Below, in pieces: positions 24,621 through 36,505 of a stretch of 64,000 bases of DNA (its first letter is position 1; every line of letters starts with the position of its first letter). Source of the stretch: Viridothelium virens. Taxonomy: Eukaryota > Ascomycota > Dothideomycetes > Trypetheliales > Trypetheliaceae. The notes under the pieces were generated by a model. It saw nothing but the letters and a program-made list of their open reading frames with translations. It did not search any database and was not told the origin of the DNA. The stretch spans positions 124,001 through 188,000 of the forward strand of contig ML991778.1 in NCBI GenBank assembly GCA_010094025.1. The letters run 5' to 3'. The translations under genes and the position numbers were made by a program.

Positions 24621-25600
24621 TCACTCTTTCCGTACGCCTCTTGCGAAAAACAAGACCCTCTCCAAATCCTCGTCATTCTTTCCCTTCATCAACGCTTTCG
24701 ATGGGCATGTCTCCCACATGAACTCCTTCAGCCCTGCTCCGGCAAACATCTCTCGCATCTCCGCCTCTACGAACCCGTTGTGCTGCGGATGAATCGTATG
24801 CCCTGCTCCCTCGCTCCGGCGCGGGTGCTCCGGGCTGGGATTATCGTCTCCTTTCTCAACTTCTTTAACCATGTCGATGATGAGTAGGACCCCATTTCCT
24901 GGCTTTAGGAGATCGGTCAGTCGTTGGATCGCGAGGGAGGGAGACGAGAAGTGGTGCACCCCCATACAGATGGCGGCGATGTCGAAATCGGCGGCAGCGA
25001 GAGCAGGGTCAGAACGGAGGGAGGGCCAGGACGCATCGGAGAGGATGTCGCCTTCGATGGCGTGGACTGCAGTAGGCGGCAGACCAACTTCAGATACGCG
25101 CGAGTTGTAGCCGGCAACCATGGCCGGGGAAAGATCGACCCCAAGAATGTTGGTAACGGACGGCCCAAGGGCCTAAGAGATGGAGAGGATGTTAGTTCAG
25201 AATACTGGGATAAGGACCCAGGACGGGGAAGAGAAAGGCGAAGAAGAGATTTCAAGTGATGGTGAAGGAGGATTGAAGCACACTGATATATTAGATACTT
25301 ACCCTCGAAACCAATCCAGTGCCACATGCATAATCAAGCAGTTTGACCTTGTTGTTTTCTTGCTTATCTCTCCATTGTACTCCCAACCATCCAAGACGCT
25401 GACGAATTTCATCGGAAACTTGTTCGATAATCTTCTTCTGCCAGTCCTTTACGTCATAGCTAGAAGCCAATTCGCTGAGAAACCGTCAGTATTTTTCCAT
25501 CTTTGCATCATTTACCGAGCGGTCATAACCAGGAGATTTCACGGACGTACTCGAAGGCTTTTCGGTTTTGTTCAGTGAAATCAATAGGTATGGCCATCAT
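24621..25600 (-). CDS. Class I SAM-dependent methyltransferase
   Basis: Exons 25551-25600, 25303-25474 and 24621-25172 give 774 nt (257 aa). Motif I is LLDYACGTGLVSRAL (about residues 62-76), followed by ILGVDLSPAMV (acidic residue binding the ribose), EGDILS, FDIAAICMGVHHF (motif IV region) and LLKPGNGVLLIID (post-motif). This is the UbiE/Methyltransf-11/25-like small-molecule methyltransferase fold. A tandem ATG starts the frame at 25600; the second ATG could also serve. The first intron is 76 nt and the second 130 nt. No secondary-metabolite genes lie next to it, so the substrate is unknown. The protein is complete for the family; cytosolic, with no signal peptide. Confidence 0.9.
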
Positions 25601-27102
25601 CAGAAAAAGAGGGGAATATTCGGGGACCCTAAAACAGATCTGCTTCTGGTCTCACTTTAATAGCAAATACAATATTGGTAAAGGAGTATTGAAGTAAAGC
25701 GACAAACCATCTGGTTTCTTTTTTTCTTCCTAAGGGCCACGACGCATCCTTAAGTATTTCACTATCTTCGGATATTTACAGACTTATTGTTCATAGCCTC
25801 GGAAACATCTAGCATTCCGTACGGCTACTTTCAGTTGATCGCTCTACCGTGCGGCGCCTTTAGAAGACACTCGGCGACTTAGTAGGAATCATGATATCGT
25901 CACCATGTGCCCTCTAGACCTAATAATTCAGCCGCCAAAATACTTTAAAGGGGCCTAGACGGAGAACGATGAGACATGTACTCCGTAGTGGATTTCCCAT
26001 CCCGTGTCAAGTTACGATGATGTCCAGTAGAGCTTTGAACAAAGTTCCATAAGTATATTTAGAAACGCATTAGCTATGCCAGCATATCAGCTATCACAAG
26101 ACCACAATGACCAAGCATAACTTTCTGTATCAACCTCTGCCTGCTTGCAATACTAGATGCCTCGTTAAGGATATCTCCCTATAAACCATTGGCGGACCGG
26201 GACGTGATCGCCTTGATTCCTCCAGAGAAAAAGGAAGTGCTTTAATGTAATTCAGACAGCCGGCCCAGGACCTCAATGAAACGCGCCACATCTCAATCGA
26301 GAGAGTAGAGTGACCTAGGAGAGGAATAATCACAAAGTGTTTCGATTGGAAGAGGTTATGCCCACCCCATAAGCCACAAGATGCAACCGCTGCAGAATTC
26401 CTCCGACCGATCAACAGAAAAGCAAGAAAAGGAAAACAGCAGAAAAGGAAAACATGATGGGAAAAAAAGGCTCAATATGCGGGGTAACGACAGACATGCT
26501 TGCTGTATGGGGGAATTTCTCAATTTCAGATAGCCACCCAAAACCCAGAGATTTTTGCCACTTAAAAAAGATAAAGGAAATTGGACCCCGGTTCTGTCTG
26601 CGCCGGAGCGACGGGGAAGCATTACACATATGCAGCCTTGCCTGTCGTGTTGTTGCAGGCACCTTTCTTTTTTATTTTCGTATCCGAAAGGATCGTGCAC
26701 GCAAGCGCCAGGATGCATCGAGAACCAGACACATATTACAGCGCGCTGAGTGCAAAGAAACGAGAGACAAGGCGAAAAAAAAAAGAAAAAAAAAGGCAAG
26801 TGTACTAAAGTTAGGCTGGCTGAAATGACCGATTGTGGCCAAAGATCCGAACACATGACATTAGCCAGATGAGCGAAGAAAAAAAGAAAAAAGCAAAAAA
26901 AAAAAAAAGCAAAGAATAAAGTCGGTGAGAAAGATTGCCGCTCGACCGGAAGTTCTAGCCCAAGTCCAGCTCTGACGTCTGCTTCCGAGAAAAAGTGCTG
27001 TCCACTGCGCGACCTCCTTCCCCGTCTAACGCTCCACACTTCCTAACCGATGCCAGTGATTTATCGGGTTGCCTTCGTTTGCGTCAGTTTCGTAGGAAGG
27101 TT
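25601..27102. other. Intergenic, AT-rich, with purine runs
   Basis: Contains the 3' side of the Zn2Cys6 gene and the promoter of the methyltransferase. A-rich and AAAG-rich runs cluster at 26775-26920. One TACGGAGTA motif (reverse complement) lies at 25979-25987. Open frames here are low-complexity Phe/Leu translations of these runs and are not credible genes. Confidence 0.5.
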
Positions 27103-28468
27103 TCACGGCATCCCTCCCTTGTCCAGCATCCTCACCATGTCGTTGTCTGCTGCAGTCCTATTCCCCGAACCATCTCCACTCACAATGTCGCTGATGCTCA
27201 TGGCAGAGCGATTGTTGCTGCCACGCCCGTTTGCCGCCGCCGCCGCCTGTTGACCCTGCTGTTGAGGCGGTGGTGTCCGACCGTCGGTTGGCACGGGCAT
27301 GTTTTGGGGAGGTCTCAGATTCGGGTCGTTTGCATAGCTTCCTCCGCCGGGCGTGCTCGAATTGCCTTGGGTGCGCGGGCTGCTGCTCGTCCGGGAGGGA
27401 TCGTAGCTGTAGGCACTTTGGGGCGAAGAGCGTCGCGGCTGGGGCTGCGTGGTATAATATGGTGTCGTCTGTTGAGCTGGCGGACCCGGTTGTGCCGAAT
27501 GGTAGGACGCATTGGAGGATGCGGGCGAGACGGCAGCTGGCGGACCACCGGCAACAACTGTTGGGTCTGGGTAAGTGTACTGCGGTTCAGAGGTACTCGG
27601 CGTACGTTGCGGAAGATGTGAAGACGACGCGGGATTGGGTGGTGGCAGGGTCGGAGTGTGGGGCTCAGCCGCAGGACGCTTCCGTCCAGCGGCCGCAGAA
27701 CGGTCGTCGTACGCAGCGTACGGTGAACCGCTCGAAGCCGATTGTGGGCTAGGGAGTGCATAATTGGAGGGCGCTTGCTGACCTTGGCGGGGTGGTTGGG
27801 CATAAGGATCTTGTTGCTGGTGCTGGGGAGGAAGTGGTTGACCGTATGCGCCGTAGAGAGGAGGCTGTTGGCCATTACGCCAGACAGTATGAGCGGGAAC
27901 GAACGCTTGGGTTTGGGCAGACACGGGTGTGAAGATGCATTCTTGAGAGAAGCGCTGGCAATTGGTGCATCGACCGTCTTCGGATGACTCGAATCCCGAG
28001 CAACGAATCTGTCGATAAAGATTAGCCATGAAACTTCTTCAACCCCAATTCAGGATAGGTATTCACTTTGCGTCGACGGCAGTAACGGCAGGCGATGGCC
28101 GTCCGCTGTCGTGGAGCAGGCTGATGCTGTGGATATGGCATCTGTTGCGGAGGCGGTCGATATGGGTCGTGAGGCGGCGGCGGTCCACGATACATCTCAT
28201 GTGGCGCAGGGAGCCGGTATGGGTCTGGCTGATGGGGATATGTGGCGGTCATGTCGGGTCGCGGTGGTGGATACTGTGGGCCTGGAGGAGGCTGTGACAG
28301 CAGTATTTATGTTAGTGAATGCTCAGTGATCCCGTGATCGAGACGCAAGGCAGAAGGCAAACATACTGGAGCTTGTCGTGGCGGGTAAGTGCCGTTCGGA
28401 GGATGCGAGGTAGGGGAATGCTGTGGCGGGTTCCAGTGCTGACCGGGACCTGGAGGTTGATGGTACAT
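27103..28468 (-). CDS. Zn2Cys6 (Gal4-type) transcription regulator
   Basis: Exons 28367-28468, 28067-28291 and 27103-28008 total 1,233 nt (410 aa). The zinc cluster reads ACRYCRRRK, then after the 58-nt intron 28009-28066 IRCSGFESSEDGRCTNC and FSQECIF: six Cys in the spacing of fungal binuclear clusters, with the intron directly after the first basic stretch. The N-terminus is Pro/His/Tyr-rich and the C-terminus is a Gln/Ser/Pro/Ala-rich disordered tail (QQQGQQAAAAA). No fungal-specific middle homology domain is present, which is unusual for large regulators but fits a conserved short subfamily with the FTPVSAQTQAFVPAHTV motif. The start at 28468 is the first ATG within the exon. An acceptor-like attag precedes this exon, so a non-coding or short coding 5' exon is possible. 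Targets unknown. Confidence 0.85.
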
Positions 28469-28929
28469 TTGATGAGAGTGCTGCGCGTCGCCGTGCCGAG
28501 AATCCACCTAATGATTAGAATTCCCGGTCGTGGTTCATAGCCCCGGGGGAAGCAGTTCAAAGGGGGAAGTGAGGAGGCGAGCGTGATTGCCAAATCGGGT
28601 CTGTGACAGCAGGAGGACGACTTTTGTTTGGACCTCGCGTGGTAGAGTCGTACAGACTAGCGGGCCGGGCGGCAGGGCGGGAGGGCGTTTGATGTATCGT
28701 GCCAAATGTTCGAGTGACACGACGTGGAGTGGCCCGCCAAGCGCAGGAAGAGGCTGAGCGCAAGCGATCGATAGTCTTGTCTGACGGGAGACACAGCAGC
28801 GGACGAGAGGGGGCGCGAAGATGCGGACAGAGATCAGGAGGGAGGGTAGAATGCAGTCAGAGGATCACCGCAGCCGGATTTTCCGTGGGTGACGTGATGG
28901 GCGAGAAATCAGCCTGTTTAGGCGGTAGA
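28469..28929 (-). promoter_or_regulatory. ATG-poor leader of Zn2Cys6 gene with one 7-codon uORF
   Basis: On the minus strand only one ATG occurs in these 461 nt, at 28538. It opens a 7-codon frame (28515-28538) ending TAA. A ctaat branch-like sequence and attag acceptor overlap its end, so the ATG may lie in a leader intron. Depletion of other ATGs suggests transcribed leader. Confidence 0.45.
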
Positions 28930-29386
28930 CATGTCAGTGGCTCGTTCGACAGCAGCACCTCGGGAGGAATTGTCCAACCTTTGAGTAACTCGAGTGAGAT
29001 ATAGGCCAACAAGGAGGAAGGGGAGGGGGGTCTTCGAGGGTTGGGGTGGGAGAGTGAAGGCGGTCTGGGAGTGCGGAATGCGGGCGAGGGTGGTGAGGTC
29101 ACACGCACGAGGTTGAAAAAAGTCCCGGTGAGGAGGGAAGTTTAACTGCGACTCGCAGCAAACTAGTGAAGCACGCGTCAAGGAGGAAAGGGTGGATGGC
29201 AGAGAGAGGAGGTGAGGTTGGCCAGGGCAGCGCAACAGGAGTCGTAGGTAGAGTATGTTGTAGAAAGACGAGCAGGCCCTTGCCGAGTGACAGGCGCGCG
29301 AAATCCAGTGGAATGTTCTGAGCAAAGGCGTAGGACCCAGCGCTGGGGTTCATGGGTTTTTTAGATCCGCTGCTCGATGAACTAGG

Positions 29387-29434
29387 GACTGGGTACGGAG
29401 CTGGGTACGGGACTGGGTACGGGACTGGGTACGG
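29387..29434 (+). repeat. 12-bp tandem repeat, four copies
   Basis: Unit GACTGGGTACGG occurs four times head to tail; the second copy begins AG instead of GA. Intergenic. Confidence 0.9.
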
Positions 29435-30244
29435 TATCACGGTATAAAGGCGTGGGAGCCCCTTCAGGCCCTCACCGTTTCTCTCGCCTGCCAGCAGTCG
29501 TCATTCGCCCGGGCTGGCGATGCACCACCGCGATCCAGTCCCATCCGGTCGAAACGCTCGCTGGCTTATGCGCCTCGCTCGCCTCTCTGCCTCTATCCTT
29601 CGCTACCCATCACTACCCATCGCATCCACCCTCCCACGGCTCCACCGCATGGCAGCCCGGCCCGCCATGGCAGGGTTGGCCACGCTTTCACCCCCTTCCC
29701 GATGCTTCCCGGCCGAGTTGCAGCGCCGCTTATTTTAGATTGCAGCGGCAAGCGAACGCCTGAACTTCCCTGGCGTCGTGCTCTCATCCGTCCTATCGTG
29801 CTAGCCTCTTCTCACCCATTCCTGCCGGCCGGGCGGGAGACTTGGACCTCCTCGACCTTGGGCTCGACGCTGCTGTCAGCCCTCCCGTCTGGCGCCAAAC
29901 CTTCTCTTGGGCTCGGCCGCGGGCCCGTCCTGCTGCAATCCTGTCACCCATGTCACCCATGTTGCCCAGGTCTTTTCAGCTTGGCTAAGCTACAGGGATA
30001 CCCCATCTTCTTCATCTGCTCGTCACCGCACCGCGCTCGCTGCACACCCCGCTCCCTGCCAGTTCCAGGTACGGAGTCTCATGCCGTCAGCCAGACGGGC
30101 TTTCTCTGGCTGGACTAACTAACGGATGACAGCTTGCAGACCCTCCAACTCACTAACTCTCTCTGTCTCTCGTGAGGCGGACGTATGCGACGATGACAGG
30201 AGGCTCTAATCCTGGCTCACCCTCTCTTCCTCTCCTCCTCTCCG

Positions 30245-30272
30245 CCTCCTCCTCCTCCTCCTCCTCCTCCTC
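30245..30272 (+). repeat. (CCT)n microsatellite
   Basis: Nine CCT units within a longer pyrimidine-rich stretch (about 30219-30280). Intergenic. Confidence 0.9.
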
Positions 30273-33200
30273 TCTCACACCCATATTCTGCGCCTAGCAG
30301 TACGTCAAGAGTCAGAACTGCCTTAAAAGTACAGAGTACGTGGGTCGATAACTATCCAGAGTGCAACCTTTTCAGCCCAGGCGTGTTGGTTGCCAGCGGT
30401 TGCCGTGAGCCTAGCCAGTCAGGCCGTCGTTTGCTGATCCGCGTCTGGGGAGTGCTGCCTACTCCCTGTCTTTCACACCCCTGCCACAGCGTGCCAGGTT
30501 TGCCACGCGACGGCACAGGCAAGCGACGTGAAGATGATCTCAATTCTTGCCCGTCTCGCTCTCGTTTGTCGACCCGGACCGCCGACGGCCATGTGCAACA
30601 TCTTGCATACTGTAGTATGTACTCCCGTACCCCTCAGCGTTTGCCTTCTCGCCTTCTGCAAGATGAAATCATGAAGCAACGCAGGTGAATCGAGCTAATT
30701 AAGGTACAGCAATATAGCAACACCAACAGTCCAATCTCAACCTTCCATTCTTAGCTTTTTGTAGTGATGCACGTAAGGAACCTTAAACAACCCGAATCAA
30801 GGATGGTTTATGTAGGCAGAGCTGCGGAAGGGGTATGGAAACTTTCTAGTGTCTGTGATACCTGCCTGGTCAATCATTGATTGCATTATTGCGAGTCGAT
30901 TCTCCGAGACCGGCTATGGTCTGGCGCCGGGGACCCGGGCTCATTTTGAGACGATATCCCTGACGGAGCAGCTACTGTACCTAGGAATACATTAGGTAGT
31001 TTATGACAGGATCGAGCTGTCTGACGGAGGTCTCAGCAACACCAAGAGATGATTATGCTGCTTTTTTTTTTCGGCCCCTAAACCTTCAGCTGAGGCAAGT
31101 CTGCACCACCGTGTAATTTACGTTGCAAACATGGCAATCCCAGGAATAGCCAGTGGCCCGTTCCGCGATCGCGATATCAAGGGTTCAAGGAGGGAGAAGA
31201 AGCATCAGCAGCGTGGATGCCGCGTGCGTTGCGTGCGTGTGTGTGTGCGGTCCGATCGCGCCTTGCATGATGGGCGATTGAACGACCAACCAAAAGCCCA
31301 ACATCTTCTTCGCCCTCCTGTCTACCCTTCCTCTGCCATCCATCTGCCATGATGCTAAGGTACTCTAAGCTTGGACAGCGTGTGTGACTGCTCCAGACAC
31401 TTGTTCGGTGTGTTGGTCCTGGATCCTGACTCGCATCTTGCCGTTTCGGCCCAGCTTGATTCATCCTGAAGCTTAGAAACGGGACTGAAACATCCGCATT
31501 GGTCGCCCACCAAATCTTATCCTGATGATTGACATTGCAATCCCCCGCCAGAGTCTTGTCCTGTTGCTGGGGTGTTATTACTTGGCCGTCGATGATGCGC
31601 GATCCGTAGCATTTCTACATGTAACTGCAGCTGAACTGACTGGCAGCTCTTCCCAACGCCCTTCTGCAATTTGTGCTATACTCGGGCTCACACAGCTGGA
31701 ACGTCTCTGACGCTGGTCATGTTTTCATCAGCCCGCTAGCGCCGGTCTTTGATCCGTGAGCGTGAGACGGTGCCATCAGGGTACTGCCCGAGTCAAGAAT
31801 CACGACTCGGGGACTCGATAGACCAAAGAACACGACTCGTACTGATGCAAGAGCGTCTACCTATTTTCTGGTCCGAGCCTTAGGTCGTACAAGACGGGCC
31901 GTGCCACTCGCGGGCAGGATCTCTATCCCCGCTCCTCGTTCCTCGGTTGCAGCATGGACGAAACAGCTGTCGACCGGCCTTACTCACATAAACCAAGGAC
32001 CACGAGACGTGCGGTGCATGGTTCCTCAACAACCGCGACTCCCGCACCAAATCATCAAATTGCGCCGCTCAGAGGCATAGCGCGAATGGAAACAAGAAGT
32101 CCCCAGCCGCGGGTGTGCATATTATTGGCTTATCTTGGGCCAGCTGACGCGCTGGAAGCCAAGGCTAAATTACTCGGCGCGCGGGACCAAAGAGACGGAG
32201 CCTGCTCAAGCCATCGCCCCAGTCAGACGAACAGGGCGGGACGACCGTATCACCGGCTGCGACTTGGCAACGCACAGCCTCGCACGTCATGTTAACATGG
32301 CATTTGCCGCATCGAGCGTGCTGCACTGCGTGTGCGAGATGCGACGCTGGCGGGCCTGAGAAAAAGAAAAGCGACAAGAAAAAGGGAGAGTAAAGAAAGA
32401 AGTAAGAAGCAAGAAGCAAGAAGGAAAGCCAAAAAGGGGTTACACAATCGCGAAACCCAACGACTACCTAAGCCGGTTTAATGGCTTGCGAGTTCTGGGG
32501 CAAAGAGGATGCAACCGCATCAGGGCGCACTAAAGCGGGAACGCCCGATAGCGCAGGTGTTACGGACCGATTGTTTGGAGCCAGCGGCGAGGTAAAACAT
32601 TGACAAACAGCATTGCATGAGTTATTGGACCTTGCTGCGCGAGGGAGCGAGGGGGCAAAAGCTTCGACGCCCAGCTTACACGATGCGTGCGCCTCTGACT
32701 GTGGCCAATGTCCTTCTCCAGTGCGTCCGGTGTAGCGTGGGCTGACGGGGCGACTTGTGCTACGTTTGGCAGCGATCGCCCCGTCAACTAACCACCTTAA
32801 CCCAGCTCTTCACCCGTCTGACGAGGGTCGGCACGCTGCATGGGACTATGCACGCATTGCACGCAAAAGCCAGGATGTTTAGCCTCGCTGCGCTGCTCCC
32901 GCGGCCAAAGCAAATACCTTATTAGCTCTTCTTCTACCCGTCATCGCCTCGATTGGCTGTTGGAATACTGCCAACTGCGCAACCACCACACTTCTGCAAC
33001 GCGGGAAAAGCAGCTTGGGAGGTAAGGCAGGGTGACTGCAATCGGCAGAGGGTGCGACCTGGATTGTACGACTTTTGCGCATCGTTCAATACTCGGCTCA
33101 GCATGAGATTGCTGGCTACCGGCACCCCTCGGCACGACGTTGACGCACAATTGGGCAAGCCTGCATTGACGCCAACGCAGCATACTCTACATGCAGACAG

Positions 33201-36200
33201 TGAAGGTCTTGTGACTGCAACTGCAGTACGGAATGAGTAGCAATCCCCCTTTTTGGTGGGCGATCGCGGGAGGATCGGCATACGATGGCCCTCCACAATT
33301 CATCCCGGCAGGCGTGAGAGATGGCCTTTCATGGCTTTGTTTTTGTAGCCGTTCAACGGTACCGATGATAGAAGATGTCGCCTGACGCTAGTAGAGAAAA
33401 TTCAAGAATACCAGGGCAGCAGGAATACCCGCCACTATCGCCGTCCTGGTGTGCAACAACCTCCAAAAAAAAAAAAAGGCCGACCGCTCAATGGCGATGA
33501 TTGATCAGTACTCGTTACAGCATGTAGCAGAACGATTACACGATGACGCAAGCGACGGCAACTCTAATTTTCGCAGGCCGAGGCCGAGGCCGAGGCACAT
33601 GAGATCAGATGGCAATTAGAGAGACGGCGCTAGAACCAGGGGTTTTAAGGTTGCACGTGCGCATTTGGCCTTGGTGTACGGAGTAAGCTTTGAACGGACG
33701 AACAAGTTGAATGTGGGTATGGAACGTCTGACTAAAGATCACGTCTTTCAGATGAGTTGACCGGCCACTGGGCAAGGCTAATTCTCCTGTCTGCCCACGA
33801 CAATGATGACAACAAGGACAGCCGCGGGATGCGCCTATGGTCGATCAAGTGGCCCATCGAGGATCTCCTGCCTTCTCCTCGCCTCTGTGCGTCTCCGCTT
33901 TCTTAGCGACTCTCGGCGAGAGCAGCGGGCCGCCCCGTTTAGTCGGGGGGTAGATAGGCAGTAGGTATCTCCTCTGTACCCAGTACTGTGTTACAAAGTC
34001 ACCGCCGACACCACGAATACTGAGCTCACGATTTGCTCGATTGGGTCTGGGCTCGCATGTCTCTGATGCATCAAAGCGACGGCAAACTAGTCCGGAAACA
34101 GATGCGGCAACACGTGCCCTATCCACTCCATAATAAATCGCTGACACCCGTCTCAAACCGTTGTACGAGGCAGACCGGTCGCTCTCAGATTTTAGGAATC
34201 CTACCTCGTATGCTCGATGCTTTCGTGCTTTCGTGACAACAGATCGCCGTGATCTGCACCACCAATGGTGGGTAACTACTATTTCTCCAGCCTCCAAGGT
34301 ATGGGATTCTTGGGGGGAATTGCCGATGAAACGTTTGGAAACTAGAAAAGGCAGTCCGATGCGGGAACCTGAGACGGTCTGGAAGAATTTCCCACCGCTC
34401 CCGTTCCCATCGCCCGAGCTGGTCCTTGGAGGCACCCCGTTCCTAAAGATGAATGGTACTGTGGGTAATGAGCTGAATGTTGAGAGCCAGCCTGAGTACC
34501 GTTCGAAACAGCGGCCGAAGCCGTTGTTCCATCCAGGATGATTAATTCCGACCTGCACCAAGTGGTACCGCCAAGCTGGGTACTTACCAACCGTGAGGCC
34601 CTTTCCGCCGTTGCAAAACCTTTTCCTCCCTCTTGGCCCTGCCCAAAGGAGATTAAGCGCGTCGGCTACAACCGCCCGTCTCTAACCCCTCGCCCAGCTC
34701 GCCGCTTTTACCTTTCCGTTGACGCCAAGCACCCACGGCACCCCAAGGCTACGCGTCTTGCTCCAGCTTCCCCTGCCGCGCCACGTAGCTCAGCCATCCT
34801 TTCCACCCTTTCCGTGTCTGCACCTTAACTTCACACGGGCATAGACGAGTCACATGCCCATCTAGCGCCGCAGTGTTCCGCACCTGGCCGTCATCGTTGA
34901 CCCACCCAACCGGGCCGATTTGCTATGGTGCCACCGTGCTATGGACCCAGCTGGACGAGGCGACCGAAAGGCGAGACGGGAACGGGCCTGCCCTTGTTTT
35001 CACCTTCCCCCGCAATTTTCTTTGCTTTTTCCCTCAGACAGCTTTACAGGCATTGCGGAATTTTGAGGAGAGAGAGCAGACCAGAAATGAGGCGGAGCTG
35101 GACTCGATCTGTTCATTCTTCTTGACCATCTCCACCATCTCGACTCATCTGCTCACCCAGTGACGGCTGAGTACCTGGCACAGCCCACACTCTTACTTAC
35201 CTCACCAGACCGCCTTGAGAAGATTTTTGGGACCCGCTGTGACCAAGCGCAAAACTAGAAGTCGTGTTTCTAGGGCCCGGAATTTCGATAAAGCGACGAG
35301 TCTAGACGGATCGTGTAGATAATAGCGATACCGGAAGTGCCAGTGGAGCACCCCGCCAAGTCGCTGACGTATGCTCTCAAGTCTTTCGAATTTTCGCAAA
35401 GACTGATCGAGCTATGAGCCGGTGAAGGAAAGAAGCAACATCTCTTGCCTAGTTGATTCACCGACATGCACTTGCGTACAGGCGGATTGCGCAAAGTAGC
35501 CCGTAGACGCCCGATAACTTATTGACCATAGAACGACTGCCCCCCACCCACAAAATCGCAGTAGGGAAGGTACTTAGTTGCATGTACATGTATGTAAGTA
35601 GCATCCATATCGAGACCCGCACGGCATTGTACCCCACTAAACTTTGGTCTACTGCTAGAAGGATGAGATTGCTGGCTCTTCCTGCGAGAGCAATAGTGTG
35701 AGATGGCGGTGTGCACACTCGACAGACGAGTCGTTCTTCTGATTCGTCAGCTGGCGTGAGGGGGCGACCATGGGCATACCTTGGCCCGGAGGCAACAGAT
35801 GGATGGGACGAGTGCTCTCGCTTATAGTCGGCCCTCTCGACACTGGATGCGGCTGTCACTAGGCCTGGCAGAGCTTCTAAACAGTGGAAGGCTAAGGTAC
35901 AAGTGTACGTACCTAATTCTTCGCCCCTGGATCTTGCCGGGGCTTATGAAGTATGCACGGAATAGGAACGAGGATAATAGTGTGATAGGTAGAATGTCAA
36001 TGATGACAGGACGCGGGAGCATCGCAACCCTTATTACCTCATCATTCGGTTTCGGGATCCATTCTAAGTGCATTGGTTGACTAGTAGCTCGGAACAATAA
36101 TTTGCTCAGGTCAAGGTACCTACCCTGCTAAGAATTCGGAGCCATTACGGCAATAGTGGCCTGGAGGCTCCATATCATCCGCTAAGTCACGGTGGGAATT

Positions 36201-36505
36201 AACCCGAAGACGGGAGGTATCAGAGGTTTGTACTCTGTGAGTCTGTAACATCCAGGCTGACGCAAGGACTGTTGAATAGCCTAAGGAATCTGACTACTCC
36301 GTGCCTAGGTACCTATTCTTATCTGGGATCGATGTCTCACGTGTTGCGTGAACGAGTTACTGCATTCGGACATTCGATTTTGATATATACCTATGTGACA
36401 ATTTTGAAAATCTCAACAGAAGTACTACATGCTCAAGTAGATGTACCATGACGTGAACCTTTCCATGAGCCTGCCCAGGTAAGTAAGGTACGTAATGAAA
36501 TCAAA

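Larger units (their letters stand above)
28930..36505. other. Gene-poor region of about 7.6 kb
   Basis: No gene supported. Holds short tandem repeats (29387-29434 and 30245-30272), one TACGGAGTA at 33677-33685, AGGTACCT palindromes at 36114 and 36307, and AT-richer blocks. A 238-codon minus-strand frame at 33845-34561 lacks an ATG start and any recognisable domain. Much of the left part may be promoter/leader of the Zn2Cys6 gene; a non-coding RNA gene cannot be excluded. Confidence 0.45.

Noticed and set aside
26356-27039. 227-codon Phe/Leu/Cys-rich minus-strand frame
   Set aside because: Translation of A-rich runs read in reverse; no start context or domain. It could mimic a membrane protein.
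27315-27875. 186-codon minus-strand frame overlapping the Zn2Cys6 gene
   Set aside because: Shadow of the Gln/Ser/Pro-rich tail in another phase.
33845-34561. 238-codon minus-strand frame in the gene desert
   Set aside because: Begins at a non-ATG codon, has no recognisable domain, and composition is unlike nearby genes. Length alone is not enough support.
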